Shown here: positions 42,911-52,151 of the stretch, piece by piece | Numbering within the stretch: the first letter of the stretch is position 1 | Layout of the letters: every line of letters starts with the position of its first letter | NCBI RefSeq assembly: GCF_013409005.1 | Contig: NZ_JACBZO010000001.1 | Location: forward strand, 558,001 to 622,000 | Length of the DNA stretch: 64,000 nucleotides | DNA from: Demequina lutea | GTDB taxonomy: Bacteria > Actinomycetota > Actinomycetes > Actinomycetales > Demequinaceae | Direction: 5' to 3' | Notes under the pieces: generated by a model | Databases searched by the model: none | What the model saw: the letters and a program-made list of their open reading frames with translations, nothing else | What the model was told of the DNA's origin: nothing | Program-made: the position numbers and the translations under genes

Positions 42911-44605
42911 ATGACCCGCTTTGTGCAGCGCCTGTCGGCGCCCGCGACCGGTTGGACAGCCACGGCCGATGTCATCGTGGTGGGATCCGGTATCGCCGGA
43001 CTCACCGCAGCCCTCGAATTGCGCCGCGTGGTGGGCAAGGTGCTCATCGTCACCAAGGGCCCGTTGAGCTCGGGGAACACGGTGTGGGCTCAAGGCGGCA
43101 TCGCGGCGGCGCTCGACCCGGAGGACACGGCCGAGGAGCATCTGCAGGACACCCTCGTCGCCGGTGCGGGGCTGTGCTCAGAGCAGGCAGTGCGCGCGCT
43201 CGTGACCGAGGGCCCCGAGCGGGTGCGCAAGCTGGTGGACCGCGGCGCGCACTTCGACACCCAGGCCGACGGCTCGATCACCCTCACGCGCGAGGGCGGT
43301 CATCACCGTGACCGCATCGCGCACGCGGGCGGCGACGCGACCGGCGCCGAGATCTCCCGTGCGCTCGTGGCGCGGCTCGAGTCGGTGCGCAGCGATCCGC
43401 ACATCGAGGTCATCGAAAACGCCATGGTCGTCGACCTCCTGACCGCGGCCCCCGATGCCGACGGGCGCCCGGGTCCCGTGTGTGGTGTGACCCTCCACGT
43501 CATCGGCGAGGGCACGCGCGACGGAGTCGGCGCGGCGCTCGCCAAGGCCGTCGTGGTGGCGACCGGCGGCATCGGCCAGGTGTATTTGTCGTCGACGAAC
43601 CCGGCATCGGCCACCGGCGACGGTGTCGCGGCGGGATTGCGCGCTGGCGCCGCGATCGCGGACATGGAGTTTGTGCAGTTCCACCCGACCGTGCTGTGGC
43701 AGGGCGCGGCCGCGCGAGGCCAGCAGCCGCTCATTTCGGAGGCCGTGCGCGGCGAGGGCGCGTACCTCCTCAACGCCGCGGGCGAGCGCTTCATGGTGGG
43801 CAGGCACGAGTTGGCCGAGCTTGCACCGCGCGACGTGGTGTCGCGCAACATCGTGCGCGTGATGGAGGAGGAGGGTTCCGAGAACGTCTTCCTCGATTGC
43901 AGGCACCTGGGCGAGAGCTTTGTGCACGAGCGGTTCCCCACCATTTGGGACCGGCTCGAGGAGCGCGGCATCGACATGGCGCACGACCTCATTCCCGTCG
44001 CGCCCGCACAGCACTTCCACTCGGGAGGCATCCTCACGGAACTCCATGGCCGGTCGACGCTGCGGGGGCTGTACGCGGTGGGGGAGTCAGCGTGTAGCGG
44101 GGTTCACGGGGCGAATAGGCTCGCATCGAATTCGTTGGTTGAGGGTCTCGTGTTCGCGACCAGGGCGGCCGCCGATGCTGCGTCGTTGGTCGCAGATGGG
44201 ACCCTCACTCAAGCGGAGCCGGTCGTCAGGCAGGGCCCGGCCTCTCTCGTCCCCGCGACGATGCGCCCGCGGATCCAACAGATTGCGCACAAGGGTGCGG
44301 GTCCATTCCGCACCGCAGCGGGCCTCGCGACCGCGGTGACCGCGTTGGCCGACATCCGTGGACGGTTCCACACGATGGATGCGCCAGGGGTCATGCCTCA
44401 AGTTGCCGAGTGGGAGACGTCGAATGTCTTGGCGTGTGCCTCGCTCATCTCGGAGGCGGCGCTCGCTCGGGAGGAGAGCAGGGGCGGACATCAGCGCACC
44501 GACTTCCCCGAGACGGACGACGTCCGGTTCAAGGTGAGGCTGGCCGCGTCCCTCGACCCGGACGGCCACCTTGGCTTGACGGCCGCGCCGCTCGAGCTCG
44601 AGTAG
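42911..44605 (+). CDS. nadB: L-aspartate oxidase
   Basis: A 564-residue flavoprotein oxidising aspartate to iminoaspartate for NAD synthesis. FAD motif VVGSGIAGLTAALELR (about 19-34), SSGNTVWAQGGIAAAL, VKNGGI-equivalent ATGGIGQVYLSSTNP, the catalytic loop EFVQFHPT, and SACSGVHGANRLASNSLVEG are intact. It follows panD by four bases. nadC lies 4 kb away rather than adjacent, and no nadA is seen in the window. Confidence 0.9.
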   Translation: MTRFVQRLSAPATGWTATADVIVVGSGIAGLTAALELRRVVGKVLIVTKGPLSSGNTVWAQGGIAAALDPEDTAEEHLQDTLVAGAGLCSEQAVRALVTEGPERVRKLVDRGAHFDTQADGSITLTREGGHHRDRIAHAGGDATGAEISRALVARLESVRSDPHIEVIENAMVVDLLTAAPDADGRPGPVCGVTLHVIGEGTRDGVGAALAKAVVVATGGIGQVYLSSTNPASATGDGVAAGLRAGAAIADMEFVQFHPTVLWQGAAARGQQPLISEAVRGEGAYLLNAAGERFMVGRHELAELAPRDVVSRNIVRVMEEEGSENVFLDCRHLGESFVHERFPTIWDRLEERGIDMAHDLIPVAPAQHFHSGGILTELHGRSTLRGLYAVGESACSGVHGANRLASNSLVEGLVFATRAAADAASLVADGTLTQAEPVVRQGPASLVPATMRPRIQQIAHKGAGPFRTAAGLATAVTALADIRGRFHTMDAPGVMPQVAEWETSNVLACASLISEAALAREESRGGHQRTDFPETDDVRFKVRLAASLDPDGHLGLTAAPLELE

Positions 44606-44640
44606 CGCGTCGCCCGCAATCCCGGCTCTCCCGACGACGC

Positions 44641-44945
44641 GCGCGTCCGCGCGTGGCACAGCCCGGTGCCGCTACGAACCACTTTCCCGACGACGCGCGT
44701 GGTGAGGAGGTCGATTCCGGCGCGTGCGCGGCGTGTCTCGCGCCAGATTGGTTCGTAGCGAAGGGCGAAGGGCGCAGGGCGCAGGGCGCCAGGGCGAAGG
44801 GCGAAGGGCGCCAGGGCCCGACGTGCGCGTCCGCGCGTGGCACAGCCCGGTGCCGCTACGAACCAGTCTCACCGTGGCCACGCCAGCGAATCGGCGTGCG
44901 AGACCGGCGTGCCGGCGTGTTGCGCGCCAGATTGGTTCGTACCGC
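44641..44945. repeat. GAACCAAT repeat cluster, locus 5
   Basis: About 40 bases (GCGCGTCCGCGCGTGGCACA onward, to CCGCTACGAACCA) at 44641-44680 recur at 44825-44864. Each is followed about 75 bases later by the opposite arm CGCCAGATTGGTTCGTA (near 44742 and 44926), so two hairpin units lie in tandem, about 184 bases apart. GAAGGGCGCAGGGCG-type short repeats fill the middle. It lies between convergent nadB and the CoA-disulfide reductase; no gene is seen here. Confidence 0.75.
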
Positions 44946-45064
44946 GGTGTGCGTGGGGACGCCTCGGGGGTACCCGGACGCGACATCGGCGGGAGGCCCT
45001 AAGGCCCTCCCACCGACGGAGATCCCCACGATCTCTGTCGCGACGGCCGGTGGGCCGTCACTCC

Positions 45065-46744
45065 CTATGCGCCGACGGTAGCCAGCGCGGGTCCGGTCTC
45101 GAGCTCGAGCTCGGGCAGTGCGGTCTTCATGGTGAGCATGCCGCCGTCGAAGTTCGCGGAATCAAACCCGCTCTGCGCGAGGATGCGGTGTGCCAGGTAG
45201 GAACGGAATCCGGATGCGCAGTGGACCCGCACCGGCCGGCCGGCCGCGCGCTCGCGGATGAGCTCCAGGTTCTCGCGAATCTCATCGTGAGGAATGTGCA
45301 TGGCCTCTGGCAAGTGACCGGAGGCGAACTCGCCCGCCGAGCGCACGTCGATGATGAGGGCATTCTCGCGGGCCCATTCGAGGTCCGAGGAGTCCCACAC
45401 CTTGAGCGTGCCCTGCACGGAGTTCTGCATCATGAAGCCGAGCATGTTGACGGGGTCCTTCGCCGAGCCAAACGGCGGCGCGTACGACAGTTCGAGCTCG
45501 GCGAGATCGTCAGCGCCGAAGCCCGCTCGCAATGACGTGGCGAGCACGTCGATGCGCTTGTCGACGCCCTCGCGTCCCACTCCTTGGGCGCCGAGCAGCG
45601 TGCCGTCGGGCGCGAAGACACCCATGAGGTGCACCTGCTGGGCGCCTGGAAAATAGCCCGCGTGGTCGAGGTGGTGCGTGTGGTGCACCACGTAGTCGAT
45701 TCCTGCCTGGTCGAGCATGCGTGGGCTCGCGCCCGTGACGGCGGCGGTGAGGCCGAAGACGCGCACGATGGCGGTGCCGAGCACGGGCTTCGCCTCGTGG
45801 GTCTTGCCCATGATCGCCTCGGCGGCGCGGCGTCCCTGGCGGTTTGCCGGGCCGGCGAGCGGAACGGGGCCCATGACCCCGGTGACCGCGTTGCGGACAG
45901 CGATCGCGTCCCCGACGGCCCAGATGGACGGGTCGTTGGTGCGCTGCTGGCCGTCAACAAGGATGGCTCCGCGCTCGTCGACGTCGAGGCCCGCCGCGAC
46001 GGCGAGACCCGAGTTGGGGCGCACGCCCACCGACACCACGACGATGTCGACGGTCGCTGCCGCGCCGTTCGAAAGCGTGACGGTGACGCCTCGTTCCGCG
46101 GGCTCGATCGCCGTGGCGGCGACACCCGTGAGTACGTCAACGCCGTTTGCGGTGAGCTCGAGCTCGACCAGGCGGGCGAGCTCGGGTGCAAGCACCGGCA
46201 GCACTTGCGGGGCGAACTCCACGAGCGCAACCTCAAGCCCGCGCTCCTTGAGGGCCTCGGCCGTCTCGAGCCCGATGAATCCCGCGCCGAGCACCACGGC
46301 GCTCTTGGCGTCGCCGACGCGCTCAGAAAGCGCAATCGCGTCGTCCACCTGGCGGAGGTGGGTCACCTCGGGCAGGTCGACTCCGGGGATGGGCGGCATG
46401 AACGCATTCGCGCCTGGCGATAGCACCAGCGCGTCATAGGAAACCGTCTCGACGCCGTTGGGGCCGGAGACGGTCACTGTCTTGGCCGCGCGGTCGATGC
46501 TCGTCACCTCCGTGTGGGGGCGGACGTCGAGACCAAGCGAGGACTTCAAGGTCTCGGGAGTGTGGAGCAAGAGAGCCTCGCGAGACGTGATCTCGCCGCC
46601 CACGTAGTACGGAAGCCCGCAGTTTGCGAACGAGACGTAGGGGCCTTTCTCAAAGACGATGATCTCGGCACTTTCGTCGAGACGGCGCGCGCGGGCGGCG
46701 GCAGACATGCCGCCTGCAACTCCGCCAACAATCACAATTCTCAT
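45065..46744 (-). CDS. CoA-disulfide reductase with C-terminal rhodanese domain
   Basis: A 559-residue CoADR-RHD flavoprotein. The FAD motif VIVGGVAGGMSAAARARRL is at residues 4-22, the active cysteine C42 lies in SFANCGLPYY and the NAD motif VVLGAGFIGLETAEAL is near 150. The C-terminal rhodanese domain (from about 450) has the persulfide cysteine in VHCASGFRSYLA. These enzymes reduce CoA persulfide/polysulfide or CoA disulfide. A perfect CsoR/CstR-type palindrome sits about 65 bases upstream, and a CstR-like gene is nearby, pointing to sulfide/persulfide control. Confidence 0.9.
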   Translation of the reverse strand: MRIVIVGGVAGGMSAAARARRLDESAEIIVFEKGPYVSFANCGLPYYVGGEITSREALLLHTPETLKSSLGLDVRPHTEVTSIDRAAKTVTVSGPNGVETVSYDALVLSPGANAFMPPIPGVDLPEVTHLRQVDDAIALSERVGDAKSAVVLGAGFIGLETAEALKERGLEVALVEFAPQVLPVLAPELARLVELELTANGVDVLTGVAATAIEPAERGVTVTLSNGAAATVDIVVVSVGVRPNSGLAVAAGLDVDERGAILVDGQQRTNDPSIWAVGDAIAVRNAVTGVMGPVPLAGPANRQGRRAAEAIMGKTHEAKPVLGTAIVRVFGLTAAVTGASPRMLDQAGIDYVVHHTHHLDHAGYFPGAQQVHLMGVFAPDGTLLGAQGVGREGVDKRIDVLATSLRAGFGADDLAELELSYAPPFGSAKDPVNMLGFMMQNSVQGTLKVWDSSDLEWARENALIIDVRSAGEFASGHLPEAMHIPHDEIRENLELIRERAAGRPVRVHCASGFRSYLAHRILAQSGFDSANFDGGMLTMKTALPELELETGPALATVGA

Positions 46745-46809
46745 GACAACTCCTCAGGATTTCTGGGCCGGAGATGTGGGGTTACCCGGCAACCGCGTCA
46801 GGCTATCAG

Positions 46810-46825
46810 ATACCCCCGGGGGTAT
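46810..46825. promoter_or_regulatory. CsoR/CstR-type operator
   Basis: ATACCCCCGGGGGTAT, a perfect 16-base palindrome, lies between the divergent CoA-disulfide reductase (start 46744) and the gene at 46853. CsoR-family repressors bind G/C tracts flanked by AT/TA of exactly this form. Regulation by the CstR-like protein at 48513-48782 is inferred. Confidence 0.75.
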
Positions 46826-46852
46826 GCGAACCGGAGGTCCCGCTATTCTCTG

Positions 46853-47413
46853 ATGGTGAACCGCTTCCAGCGTGCGCTCTGGCTCGTAGTTGTAGCCGTG
46901 ACCTTGGTCGCGTTTGGACTCGTGATTCCGCTTTTGCCCTCGCTCGGCCCGGTTACCAGGCATCTCGAGGCTGACCACACGACGCAACTTGCGATGGCCA
47001 GCGTGACTCTTCCCGCGGGGTGGGACGTCAACATCGCCTCCGCGTCGCAAAGTCAACCCGTTGCGAGCCTTGGAGGCGTGCAGATCGCGATTACCGATGC
47101 CGTGTGGCTCGGCAAATCGAGTCAACTGGTCACGCATGCGGCCGGCCTGGTCTACTCCCAACCGCCCGTGCTGCCAGACGTCCCCCCCAAGGCTGACGGA
47201 GCCGGCGGCGAGAAGTGGCAGATCCTGCCGGGCCCCAACGCCCCAACCTCAGATCCGCGCCGGGTGATCGTCCTCAGGAGAGACAAGTCCGTCGTGCTCG
47301 TGATCGTTCGTGGTCCCGCAGTCGATGTCGCGGCGGCGTCCGTCGCCATCGACTCCGTTGTCGCGTCCGTCGCCTTCGAAGGCTTCACTGCGAATGTGGG
47401 CGCGGCCTCGTGA
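46853..47413 (+). CDS. Single-pass membrane protein of unknown function
   Basis: A 186-residue protein with an N-terminal transmembrane/signal segment (LWLVVVAVTLVAFGLVIPLL) and an extracytoplasmic region with no motif I recognise (SVTLPAGWDVNIA, SVVASVAFEG). It overlaps the PrsW gene by GTGA, so the two are coupled. ATG 46853 and GTG 46856 are both possible; GGAGG lies about 15 bases upstream. It shares the palindromic operator region with the divergent reductase gene. Confidence 0.6.
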   Translation: MVNRFQRALWLVVVAVTLVAFGLVIPLLPSLGPVTRHLEADHTTQLAMASVTLPAGWDVNIASASQSQPVASLGGVQIAITDAVWLGKSSQLVTHAAGLVYSQPPVLPDVPPKADGAGGEKWQILPGPNAPTSDPRRVIVLRRDKSVVLVIVRGPAVDVAAASVAIDSVVASVAFEGFTANVGAAS

Positions 47414-48516
47414 GGGAGCTCGCGCGGAGACGGTTCGCGGTCACTTTCGCGCCCCGCCGCGTCGGTTGGTGGTTGCTCATCGCTGCGAGCCTCGTCGGTG
47501 CGGGAATGGCCGTATCGGCGCTGCTTCCCGGCGCGAGGGTGTTCCCTGTTGCCGCCGTCATGGGCCTCGTCTTTACCGCTCCGCTCCTCCTCGGGTGGTG
47601 GTTGCTCCTCAGGCTGCCGCAATTGTGGTTCCGCGTCTCCGGGTCGGGCGCGATCGCCGCAATGGCCTGGGGGGCGTTTGCCGCGGCGGGGATCTACGCC
47701 CTCCCGGCCAACAGCGCCCTCATTACCGTCCTTGGCCAACACCTGGGAATCGATGCGGCTCAACAGTGGGGAGCGGCACTCATCGCGCCGTTGACGGAAG
47801 AGACGGGCAAGGCGTTCGGGATTGTGGTGGTCCTTCTCGCCGCGGGCCAGCGACTACGGACGCCGATGGACGCGGCACTGTTGGGCGCGTTCTGCGCCGT
47901 GGGCTTCACCGCGACCGAGGACATGTTGTACGGCCTCAACATCGCCTATCTTAACCTTGGCGAGAACCAGGTGATCTCGACCACGGTGATCTACGCGGCG
48001 CGCGCCATCGTGTTTGGTCCCGTGTCTCACATCGTGTTTTCTTCTGTGGTGGGGGCGGGCATTGGGGTGTTGGCCGTGGGAAGGCGCCGCGGAAGGATCC
48101 CGATGGGAATCGCGCTCATCACCCTCGGGGCGGGTCTCCATGGACTGTGGAATTCCCCGTGGCTCGGCGCGGTGTGGACGAGGGTCGTCTACCTCGTCGT
48201 GGTGCCGTTCGTGGTGTGGGCGGTGCTTCGCTACCTGCGCACCGAGGAGCACCGATGGTTCACCGAGGTGCTGGGTCGGCCAGGGGCTTTGGGCGCCGTT
48301 CCGGCGACGTACGTGGGAACTGTTGGGGCGACGTGGTGGAAGCGTCGGGCGTATCGGAAGGGTGTGGTCGAAGCCTTTGGCGAAGAAGCCCTGGAACTGC
48401 AACGGGTTCTTGAAGCGGAACTCACGGATTTGGCCGAGGCTGTCGACACGGGCGACGACGAATCGAGCGCACGGATCAGGAGGTCGCTCGAAGCCCGACT
48501 TGCGTTGCCTTCCTAA
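47410..48516 (+). CDS. PrsW-family intramembrane metalloprotease
   Basis: A 368-residue polytopic protein (eight or so helices) of the PrsW/CPBP-related family. Conserved elements are PLTEETGKAFGI (glutamates), GFTATEDMLYGL (glutamate/aspartate) and histidines in FGPVSHIVFSS and GAGLHGLWNS, which together form the likely metal site. PrsW proteins cleave anti-sigma factors in other species; no anti-sigma gene is adjacent, but the coupled membrane protein upstream could be a partner or substrate (inference). A cytoplasmic C-terminal tail of about 90 residues follows. Confidence 0.8.
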   Translation: MRELARRRFAVTFAPRRVGWWLLIAASLVGAGMAVSALLPGARVFPVAAVMGLVFTAPLLLGWWLLLRLPQLWFRVSGSGAIAAMAWGAFAAAGIYALPANSALITVLGQHLGIDAAQQWGAALIAPLTEETGKAFGIVVVLLAAGQRLRTPMDAALLGAFCAVGFTATEDMLYGLNIAYLNLGENQVISTTVIYAARAIVFGPVSHIVFSSVVGAGIGVLAVGRRRGRIPMGIALITLGAGLHGLWNSPWLGAVWTRVVYLVVVPFVVWAVLRYLRTEEHRWFTEVLGRPGALGAVPATYVGTVGATWWKRRAYRKGVVEAFGEEALELQRVLEAELTDLAEAVDTGDDESSARIRRSLEARLALPS

Positions 48517-48782
48517 GACAGCGACATGAACATCTTCTCGAGGCGCACGCGGGCCTCGGTCTCGTCTTCGTCCGAGCGGATGCACTGCTGGAGGCCCGCG
48601 GCAATCATGGTAAATCCGGCGCGATCGATCGCTTTCGAGACCGCCGCAAGTTGAGTGACGACGTCCCCGCAGTCACGACCCTCGGCGATCATGTTGAGCA
48701 CGCCTGCAAGTTGCCCCTGTGCGCGCCGTAGGCGCTTGATGACGGGCTCGAGGTCCTCGGACTCCAAGTGAACGGCGGACAT
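48513..48782 (-). CDS. CsoR/RcnR-family regulator, CstR-like
   Basis: An 89-residue all-helical repressor (VIKRLRRAQGQLAGVLNMIA at the conserved N-terminal helix). Cysteines are C38 and C67. The histidine that CsoR uses for Cu(I) between them is not seen, which matches the persulfide sensor CstR type with two cysteines. The start at 48782 has GGAGTGCCA upstream. Convergent with PrsW (four-base overlap of ends). Its likely target is the palindrome at 46810 controlling the CoA-disulfide reductase. Confidence 0.8.
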   Translation of the reverse strand: MSAVHLESEDLEPVIKRLRRAQGQLAGVLNMIAEGRDCGDVVTQLAAVSKAIDRAGFTMIAAGLQQCIRSDEDETEARVRLEKMFMSLS

Positions 48783-48898
48783 TGGCACTCCTTCGTCGCG
48801 CGGGGCGTGATACACCGCTACCGCCTTGAGGATACCCCCACCCGTACCCGTACGGAAAGGCCATTCGTCCCGGCGCCCCGGTGCGCAACAATAGGCAA

Positions 48899-49801
48899 AT
48901 GATGCCTGAAGACCTGCCCCAGGACCGCCCGCTCGACGAGGAGTGGCTCTCACGAGTCGTCGCCACCGCTCTCGACGAGGATCTCGGCGGCTGGCCGGGC
49001 CGCGACGTCACGACCCAGGCCACGATTTCGCCCGACGCGACGGTCACCGGGGACATCGTGGTGCGCGAGGACGGCGTCGTCGCTGGTCTCGGGGTGATTG
49101 CCGAGACCCTCACTCAGGTGGCCGACCGGTTCGGACTTGTCGCTCCGACCGTGAAAGCGATGGTGGCGGACGGCGACAGGGTGGCGGCGGGGACGGTCGT
49201 GGTCGGCATCGAGGGGGTGGGGCACGTCGTACTCATCGCGGAACGCACCATTCTCAACCTCGTGTCGAGGGCGTCGGGTGTTGCCACTCACACGCGTCGC
49301 TGGGTGGAGGCGCTCGAAGGCACGCCCGCCCGGGTCCTCGACACGCGGAAGACGACCCCTGGGCTGCGCGAGCTCGACAAGTACGCGGTGCGGTGCGGTG
49401 GCGGAACGAACAAGCGCTTTGGTCTGTACGACTGTGCGATGGTCAAGGACAACCACATCGTCGCGGCCGGTTCGGTGACCGGCGCGATCGCCGCGATTCG
49501 GGTGGCGTTCCCCGGCGTGCCGATTCAGGTCGAGGTCGAGAGCCGCGACCAGGCGATCGAGGCGCTCGATGCGGGGGTGCGGTTCCTCATGCTCGACAAC
49601 ATGACGCCCGCAGCGATGGCGACGCTGATCAGCGAGCTGCGAAATCGTGACCCGGAGTACGGATCCGTGCGGTTCGAGGCGACGGGTGGGCTGACGCTTG
49701 AGACGGCCGGCGCGGTCGCCGCATCGGGAGTGGACTTCCTGTCCGTCGGGGGATTGACCCACAGTTCACCCATCCTCGATATCGCGCTCGACCTGCACTG
49801 A
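48899..49801 (+). CDS. nadC: Nicotinate-nucleotide (quinolinate) pyrophosphorylase
   Basis: About a 300-residue enzyme converting quinolinate and PRPP to nicotinate mononucleotide. Motifs are [65 protein letters not shown] and FEATGGL. Starts ATG 48899 or 48902. It is separated from nadB by the reductase/PrsW/CstR block. Confidence 0.9.
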   Translation: MMPEDLPQDRPLDEEWLSRVVATALDEDLGGWPGRDVTTQATISPDATVTGDIVVREDGVVAGLGVIAETLTQVADRFGLVAPTVKAMVADGDRVAAGTVVVGIEGVGHVVLIAERTILNLVSRASGVATHTRRWVEALEGTPARVLDTRKTTPGLRELDKYAVRCGGGTNKRFGLYDCAMVKDNHIVAAGSVTGAIAAIRVAFPGVPIQVEVESRDQAIEALDAGVRFLMLDNMTPAAMATLISELRNRDPEYGSVRFEATGGLTLETAGAVAASGVDFLSVGGLTHSSPILDIALDLH

Positions 49802-49803
49802 TC

Positions 49804-49823
49804 CCCCGGACGCCCGTCCGGGG
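49804..49823. terminator. Hairpin between nadC and lysS
   Basis: CCCCGGAC-gccc-GTCCGGGG, an eight-pair stem with four-base loop directly after the nadC stop. No T-run follows, so termination strength is uncertain. Confidence 0.5.
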
Positions 49824-49850
49824 CCCCCGCACCCGGGTAACCTTGAGCGC

Positions 49851-51380
49851 GTGACTGAAGAACCCATCGTCCCAACGTCCGACGCCTCGACGCCAGACGA
49901 ATTGCCCGAGCAGATGCGCGTGCGGCGCGACAAGCGCGACCGCATCCTTGCCGCCGGGGGCGAGGCCTACCCGGTGGGCGTCCCCGTGACTCACGCGATT
50001 GCGGACGTGGGTGCCGCCTACGCGGGACTCGCGGACGGAGAGGAGACGGGCGACGTCGTCGCCGTCGCAGGGCGAGTCGTCTTTGTGCGCAATACCGGCA
50101 AGTTGTGTTTTGCGGCGGTTCAAGATGGCGAGGGAAACAGGGTCCAACTGATGGTGAGTTTCGCCGAGGTTGGTGAGGATTCACTCGCCGCATTCAAGGG
50201 TGATGTCGATTTGGGCGATCACCTCTTTGCAAAGGGCCGTGCGGGAAAGTCGCGCAGGGGAGAGGTGAGTATTTTCGTCACCGAATGGGCCATCGCCGCG
50301 AAGGCCCTGCGCCCGCTCCCCGTTCTCCACAAGGACCTGGCTGAGGACACGCGCGTCCGCCAGCGTTACGTCGACCTGATTGTGAGACCCGCCGCTCGAG
50401 AGATGGCACGCAATCGCTCCCACCTGATGCGTTCTCTGAGGGAGTCCCTACATTCCCGCGGATTTATCGAGATTGAGACGCCGATGCTGCAGACCCAGCA
50501 CGGCGGGGCGAGCGCACGTCCGTTCGTCACGCATATGAACGCATTCGACATCGACCTGTATTTGCGCATTGCCCCCGAGTTGTTCCTCAAGAGGGCCGTG
50601 GTCGGGGGCATCGAGAAGGTGTTTGAAATCAATCGAAATTTCCGCAACGAGGGCGCCGACTCTTCTCACTCTCCCGAGTTCTCGATGCTTGAGGCGTACG
50701 AAGCGTATGGCGACTACATGACCATGGCGACCCTGACGAGGGACATTGTTCAAGGCGCGGCTGTCGACCTGTTTGGTTCGACGGAAGTCACTCACGCCGA
50801 CGGGACTCAATACGACCTCGGCGGAGAGTGGGCGTCGCTCACGTTGTACGGATCCTTGTCCGAGGCCCTCGGCGTAGAGATCACGCCCGAGACGCCCGTC
50901 GCAGAGCTCGAGCGACGGTGTGAAACCGCGGGTATCTCGGTCGATCCCAAGCGGGTCAACCACGGCAAGTTGGTCGAGGTGTTGTGGGAGCACCATGTGG
51001 GCGACCACTTGTCGGCGCCGACTTTCGTGATGGACTTTCCTGTCGAGACGAGCCCCTTGACCCGCGATCACCGCACTCAAGCGGGAATCGTCGAGAAATG
51101 GGATCTGTACGTCAAGGGTTTTGAACTGGGAACCGCATATTCTGAGCTCGTGGACCCTGTGATTCAGCGCGAGCGCTTTGAGCAGCAGGCCCGCATGGCC
51201 GCTCAGGGCGATGATGAGTCGATGCGCCTCGACGAGGACTTCCTGACCGCCATGGAGCACGGCATGCCGCCAGCTGGTGGGATGGGAATGGGAATCGACC
51301 GGCTCCTCATGGCGCTTACGGGACTCGGAATTCGGGAGACCATTCTCTTTCCGTTGGTCAAGCCCGAGGAGGGCCGATGA
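49851..51380 (+). CDS. lysS: Lysyl-tRNA synthetase (class II)
   Basis: A 509-residue synthetase with an N-terminal OB-fold anticodon-binding domain (about 60-160) and a class II catalytic core: motif 1 around [12 protein letters not shown], motif 2 [13 protein letters not shown], motif 3 [18 protein letters not shown] 49851 start. It is followed with ATGA overlap by a small membrane protein. Confidence 0.95.
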   Translation: MTEEPIVPTSDASTPDELPEQMRVRRDKRDRILAAGGEAYPVGVPVTHAIADVGAAYAGLADGEETGDVVAVAGRVVFVRNTGKLCFAAVQDGEGNRVQLMVSFAEVGEDSLAAFKGDVDLGDHLFAKGRAGKSRRGEVSIFVTEWAIAAKALRPLPVLHKDLAEDTRVRQRYVDLIVRPAAREMARNRSHLMRSLRESLHSRGFIEIETPMLQTQHGGASARPFVTHMNAFDIDLYLRIAPELFLKRAVVGGIEKVFEINRNFRNEGADSSHSPEFSMLEAYEAYGDYMTMATLTRDIVQGAAVDLFGSTEVTHADGTQYDLGGEWASLTLYGSLSEALGVEITPETPVAELERRCETAGISVDPKRVNHGKLVEVLWEHHVGDHLSAPTFVMDFPVETSPLTRDHRTQAGIVEKWDLYVKGFELGTAYSELVDPVIQRERFEQQARMAAQGDDESMRLDEDFLTAMEHGMPPAGGMGMGIDRLLMALTGLGIRETILFPLVKPEEGR

Positions 51381-51577
51381 ACGTCGTAGCGATACTTACT
51401 GGAGTAGTACCCTCGCTGGGGGTGCTCGGAATCTTTGTCTATGTGATGCGCGGAATCACTCGCGGCGACCGACACGAACGCGAGGCGATCGCGGCCTACG
51501 ACCGCGAGCAGGCGGCGGCCGCGGCGAAGCCGACCGAGGCTCACCGAGAAAGCGATTTGAACGACTCCGTGGGGTAG
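51377..51577 (+). CDS. Small membrane protein coupled to lysS
   Basis: A 66-residue protein: one transmembrane helix ([20 protein letters not shown]) and a charged cytoplasmic tail ([16 protein letters not shown], then an alanine/lysine end). The ATGA overlap with lysS supports real translation. No function known. Confidence 0.65.
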   Translation: MNVVAILTGVVPSLGVLGIFVYVMRGITRGDRHEREAIAAYDREQAAAAAKPTEAHRESDLNDSVG

Positions 51578-51628
51578 CGTAAATACCCCGTGGGGCTTAT
51601 GTATCTCGAGTAACGCTCTTCCTCGCCA

Positions 51629-51644
51629 TTGTGGAATCCCACAA
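51629..51644. promoter_or_regulatory. Small inverted repeat upstream of lsr2
   Basis: TTGTGG-aatc-CCACAA in an unusually AT-rich leader (51600-51720) before lsr2. It may be a regulator site or a minor hairpin; Lsr2 itself prefers AT-rich DNA, so the whole leader could be autoregulatory. Confidence 0.35.
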
Positions 51645-51726
51645 CATTCTTGAGGGATTCTTCATCTTTTGTCATTTGGGGTCCCGTGTGTGATCATTGG
51701 GCATACACCTTTGAAGGGAAATCGGC

Positions 51727-52038
51727 ATGGCACAGAAAGTCCAAGTGGTACTTCTTGATGACATCGACGGCGGATCTGCCGACGAGGCCTTGAAGTTTTC
51801 GTTCGAAGGCGCGTCGTACGAGATCGACCTGTCGACTGCGCACGCAGCCGAGTTCCGGGCTTCCGTCGCGCCGTGGATAAAGGCGGCCCGCAAGGTCTCC
51901 GGTCGTACCGCGGGGCGCGTCGTCGCGAACTCGGACACGAGCAAGATCAGGGCGTGGGCCAAGTCCAGCGGCCTTGGCGTGTCGGAGCGCGGGCGGATCT
52001 CTGCCGCGATTCGGGCCGCCTACACCGCAGCCCACTAA
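51727..52038 (+). CDS. lsr2: Nucleoid-associated silencer Lsr2
   Basis: A 103-residue xenogeneic silencer that binds AT-rich DNA. The N-terminal dimerisation part is QKVQVVLLDDIDGG...EGASYEIDLS; the C-terminal DNA-binding domain ends with IRAWAKSSGLGVSERGRIS, whose RGR is the AT-hook-like minor-groove contact. GAAGGGAAATCGGC precedes the ATG. lsr2 after lysS is a common actinobacterial order. Confidence 0.95.
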   Translation: MAQKVQVVLLDDIDGGSADEALKFSFEGASYEIDLSTAHAAEFRASVAPWIKAARKVSGRTAGRVVANSDTSKIRAWAKSSGLGVSERGRISAAIRAAYTAAH

Positions 52039-52102
52039 CTGCAGCCGCCTAGCCGCAGCCCACTAGTTGCGGCGCTTCAAACATTGTGGCGCCCTCGGGC
52101 GC

Positions 52103-52135
52103 GGGCCCCGACGCGAGAGCGGCCGGGGCCCTTTC
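52103..52135 (+). terminator. Terminator after lsr2
   Basis: GGGCCCCG (52103-52110) pairs with CGGGGCCC (52124-52131) and is followed by TTTC, a good intrinsic terminator. Confidence 0.7.
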
Positions 52136-52151
52136 ACGTGGAGGTTGATTC

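Noticed and set aside
51566-51600. Second CsoR/CstR site (ATACCCC-GT-GGGG) after lysS
   Set aside because: The right half is imperfect and GGGGTA...TACCCC forms an ordinary hairpin at a gene end; more likely a terminator-like structure.
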